Origin: Desulfatibacillum alkenivorans DSM 16219
GTDB taxonomy: Bacteria > Desulfobacterota > Desulfobacteria > Desulfobacterales > Desulfatibacillaceae
Reading direction: 5' to 3'
DNA: 64,000 nt
NCBI RefSeq assembly: GCF_900142135.1
Contig: NZ_FQZU01000024.1
Span: forward strand, 28,211-92,210
The translations under genes and the position numbers were made by a program. Below the pieces are notes generated by a model, which searched no databases, had not been told where the DNA came from, and saw only the letters and a list, made by a program, of their open reading frames with translations. Shown here piece after piece: positions 63,761 to 64,000 of the stretch (position 1 is its first letter; the number at the start of each line of letters is the position of its first letter).

Positions 63761-63789
63761 TTGCCGCAGGATCGGATTTATGCTACTAT
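63761..63789 (+). promoter_or_regulatory. Promoter of the transposase gene
   Basis: TTGCCG (63761-63766), a 17-base spacer and TACTAT (63784-63789) lie 33 bases before the transposase ATG, which has AGGA as ribosome binding site. Confidence 0.5.
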
Positions 63790-63822
63790 CCATAATTAAT
63801 TCAAATAATTAATAGGAATACA

Positions 63823-64000
63823 ATGATTCGAATCCGTGACAATAAGCAACTCCCCCTGTTCGACCCCTGGGCCTATCTCGGCCCCAAACGCAGAGCCATG
63901 CTGGACGCCTCCTGGGCCGGCCTCTTCAAGGAGCATTGCCTTCCCAATCTGCCCGTGGAAAAGTTGGCCGCCTGCTTCAGCCAAACTCAGGGCCGCCCCT
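63823..64000 (+). mobile_element. Insertion sequence transposase, N-terminal part (IS1182-like)
   Basis: The first 59 codons of a plus-strand gene that runs off the window. It begins MIRIRDNKQLPLFDPWAYLG, continues with MLDASWAGLFKEHCLPNLPV and ends SQTQGRPx. This N-terminal pattern (FDPW..LG.KR..LL, then LP...L......GRP) is typical of IS1182/IS4-like DDE transposases. The catalytic DDE residues lie beyond the window. The element borders the B12 cluster region. Confidence 0.75.

Larger units (their letters stand above)
63301..63822. other. Non-coding interval before the insertion sequence
   Basis: Besides the B12-cluster promoter (63316-63345) and a palindromic repeat (63482-63532), nothing gene-like is seen. 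The right part (about 63600-63822) is presumably the left end of the insertion sequence; I could not fix its terminal inverted repeat because the right end lies outside the window. Confidence 0.5.

Overview
The window looks like chromosome from an anaerobic, sulfate-reducer-like member of the Desulfobacterota (old Deltaproteobacteria). The main pointers are the rplU-rpmA-obgE-proB block next to a radical SAM/DUF2344 fusion and RNase G, a tungstate-type ABC transporter, the anaerobic cobaltochelatase CbiK, a CobN-type chelatase and many acyl-CoA style enzymes. A Desulfatibacillum-like relative is my best guess. That is an inference from gene content, not a database match. Most DNA is GC-rich and densely coding; the Fic locus (about 39.6-40.5 kb) is visibly richer in A+T.

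Layout. 1-9.7 kb (minus strand): informational core, with proB (partial), obgE, rpmA, rplU, rng, a radical SAM protein, gyrB and dnaN. 10-16.5 kb: a DUF4301 protein, a glycosyltransferase/phosphatase pair that probably makes glucosylglycerate or mannosylglycerate, a DapA-family enzyme, a small UPF0016 protein, tRNA-Pro(CGG) and a nucleotide-sugar epimerase. 16.5-32 kb: mixed metabolism and surface genes, including DsrE-like, DUF364, a large secreted LTD/dockerin/beta-helix protein, MEMO, der, an M20 peptidase, rarA, a crotonase, AraC and cupin proteins, a PocR-domain protein, a CGGC-like protein, an MBL hydrolase and an MFS pump. 32-37 kb: wtpCBA with a ModE-like palindrome upstream and a ModE-type regulator nearby, an EamA exporter, and a cytidylate-kinase-like gene behind a sigma-54 promoter. 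37.7-44.4 kb: an Hsp20 remnant, a fused APH/P-loop kinase, a convergent small-ORF/Fic pair (candidate antitoxin/toxin), a TetR/acyl-CoA ligase pair and a TrmO gene with a long structured leader. 44.6-49.2 kb: a HAMP-PP2C phosphatase followed by a REC-MBL-cyclic-nucleotide-binding-like fusion.

49.3-63.3 kb (minus strand) is the standout. A cobalamin riboswitch with its own promoter and intrinsic terminator leads a tightly packed gene series: CcsA-like and ResB-like membrane proteins, a BtuF/BtuC/BtuD-type ABC importer whose ATPase carries an extra C-terminal domain, a radical SAM/SPASM protein, CobN, an extended CbiZ, then (after a three-hairpin gap) a two-part nitrilase and CbiK. The set reads as a corrinoid/cobalt uptake, salvage and remodelling system with several parts that standard B12 operons do not contain. 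The window ends inside an IS transposase gene.
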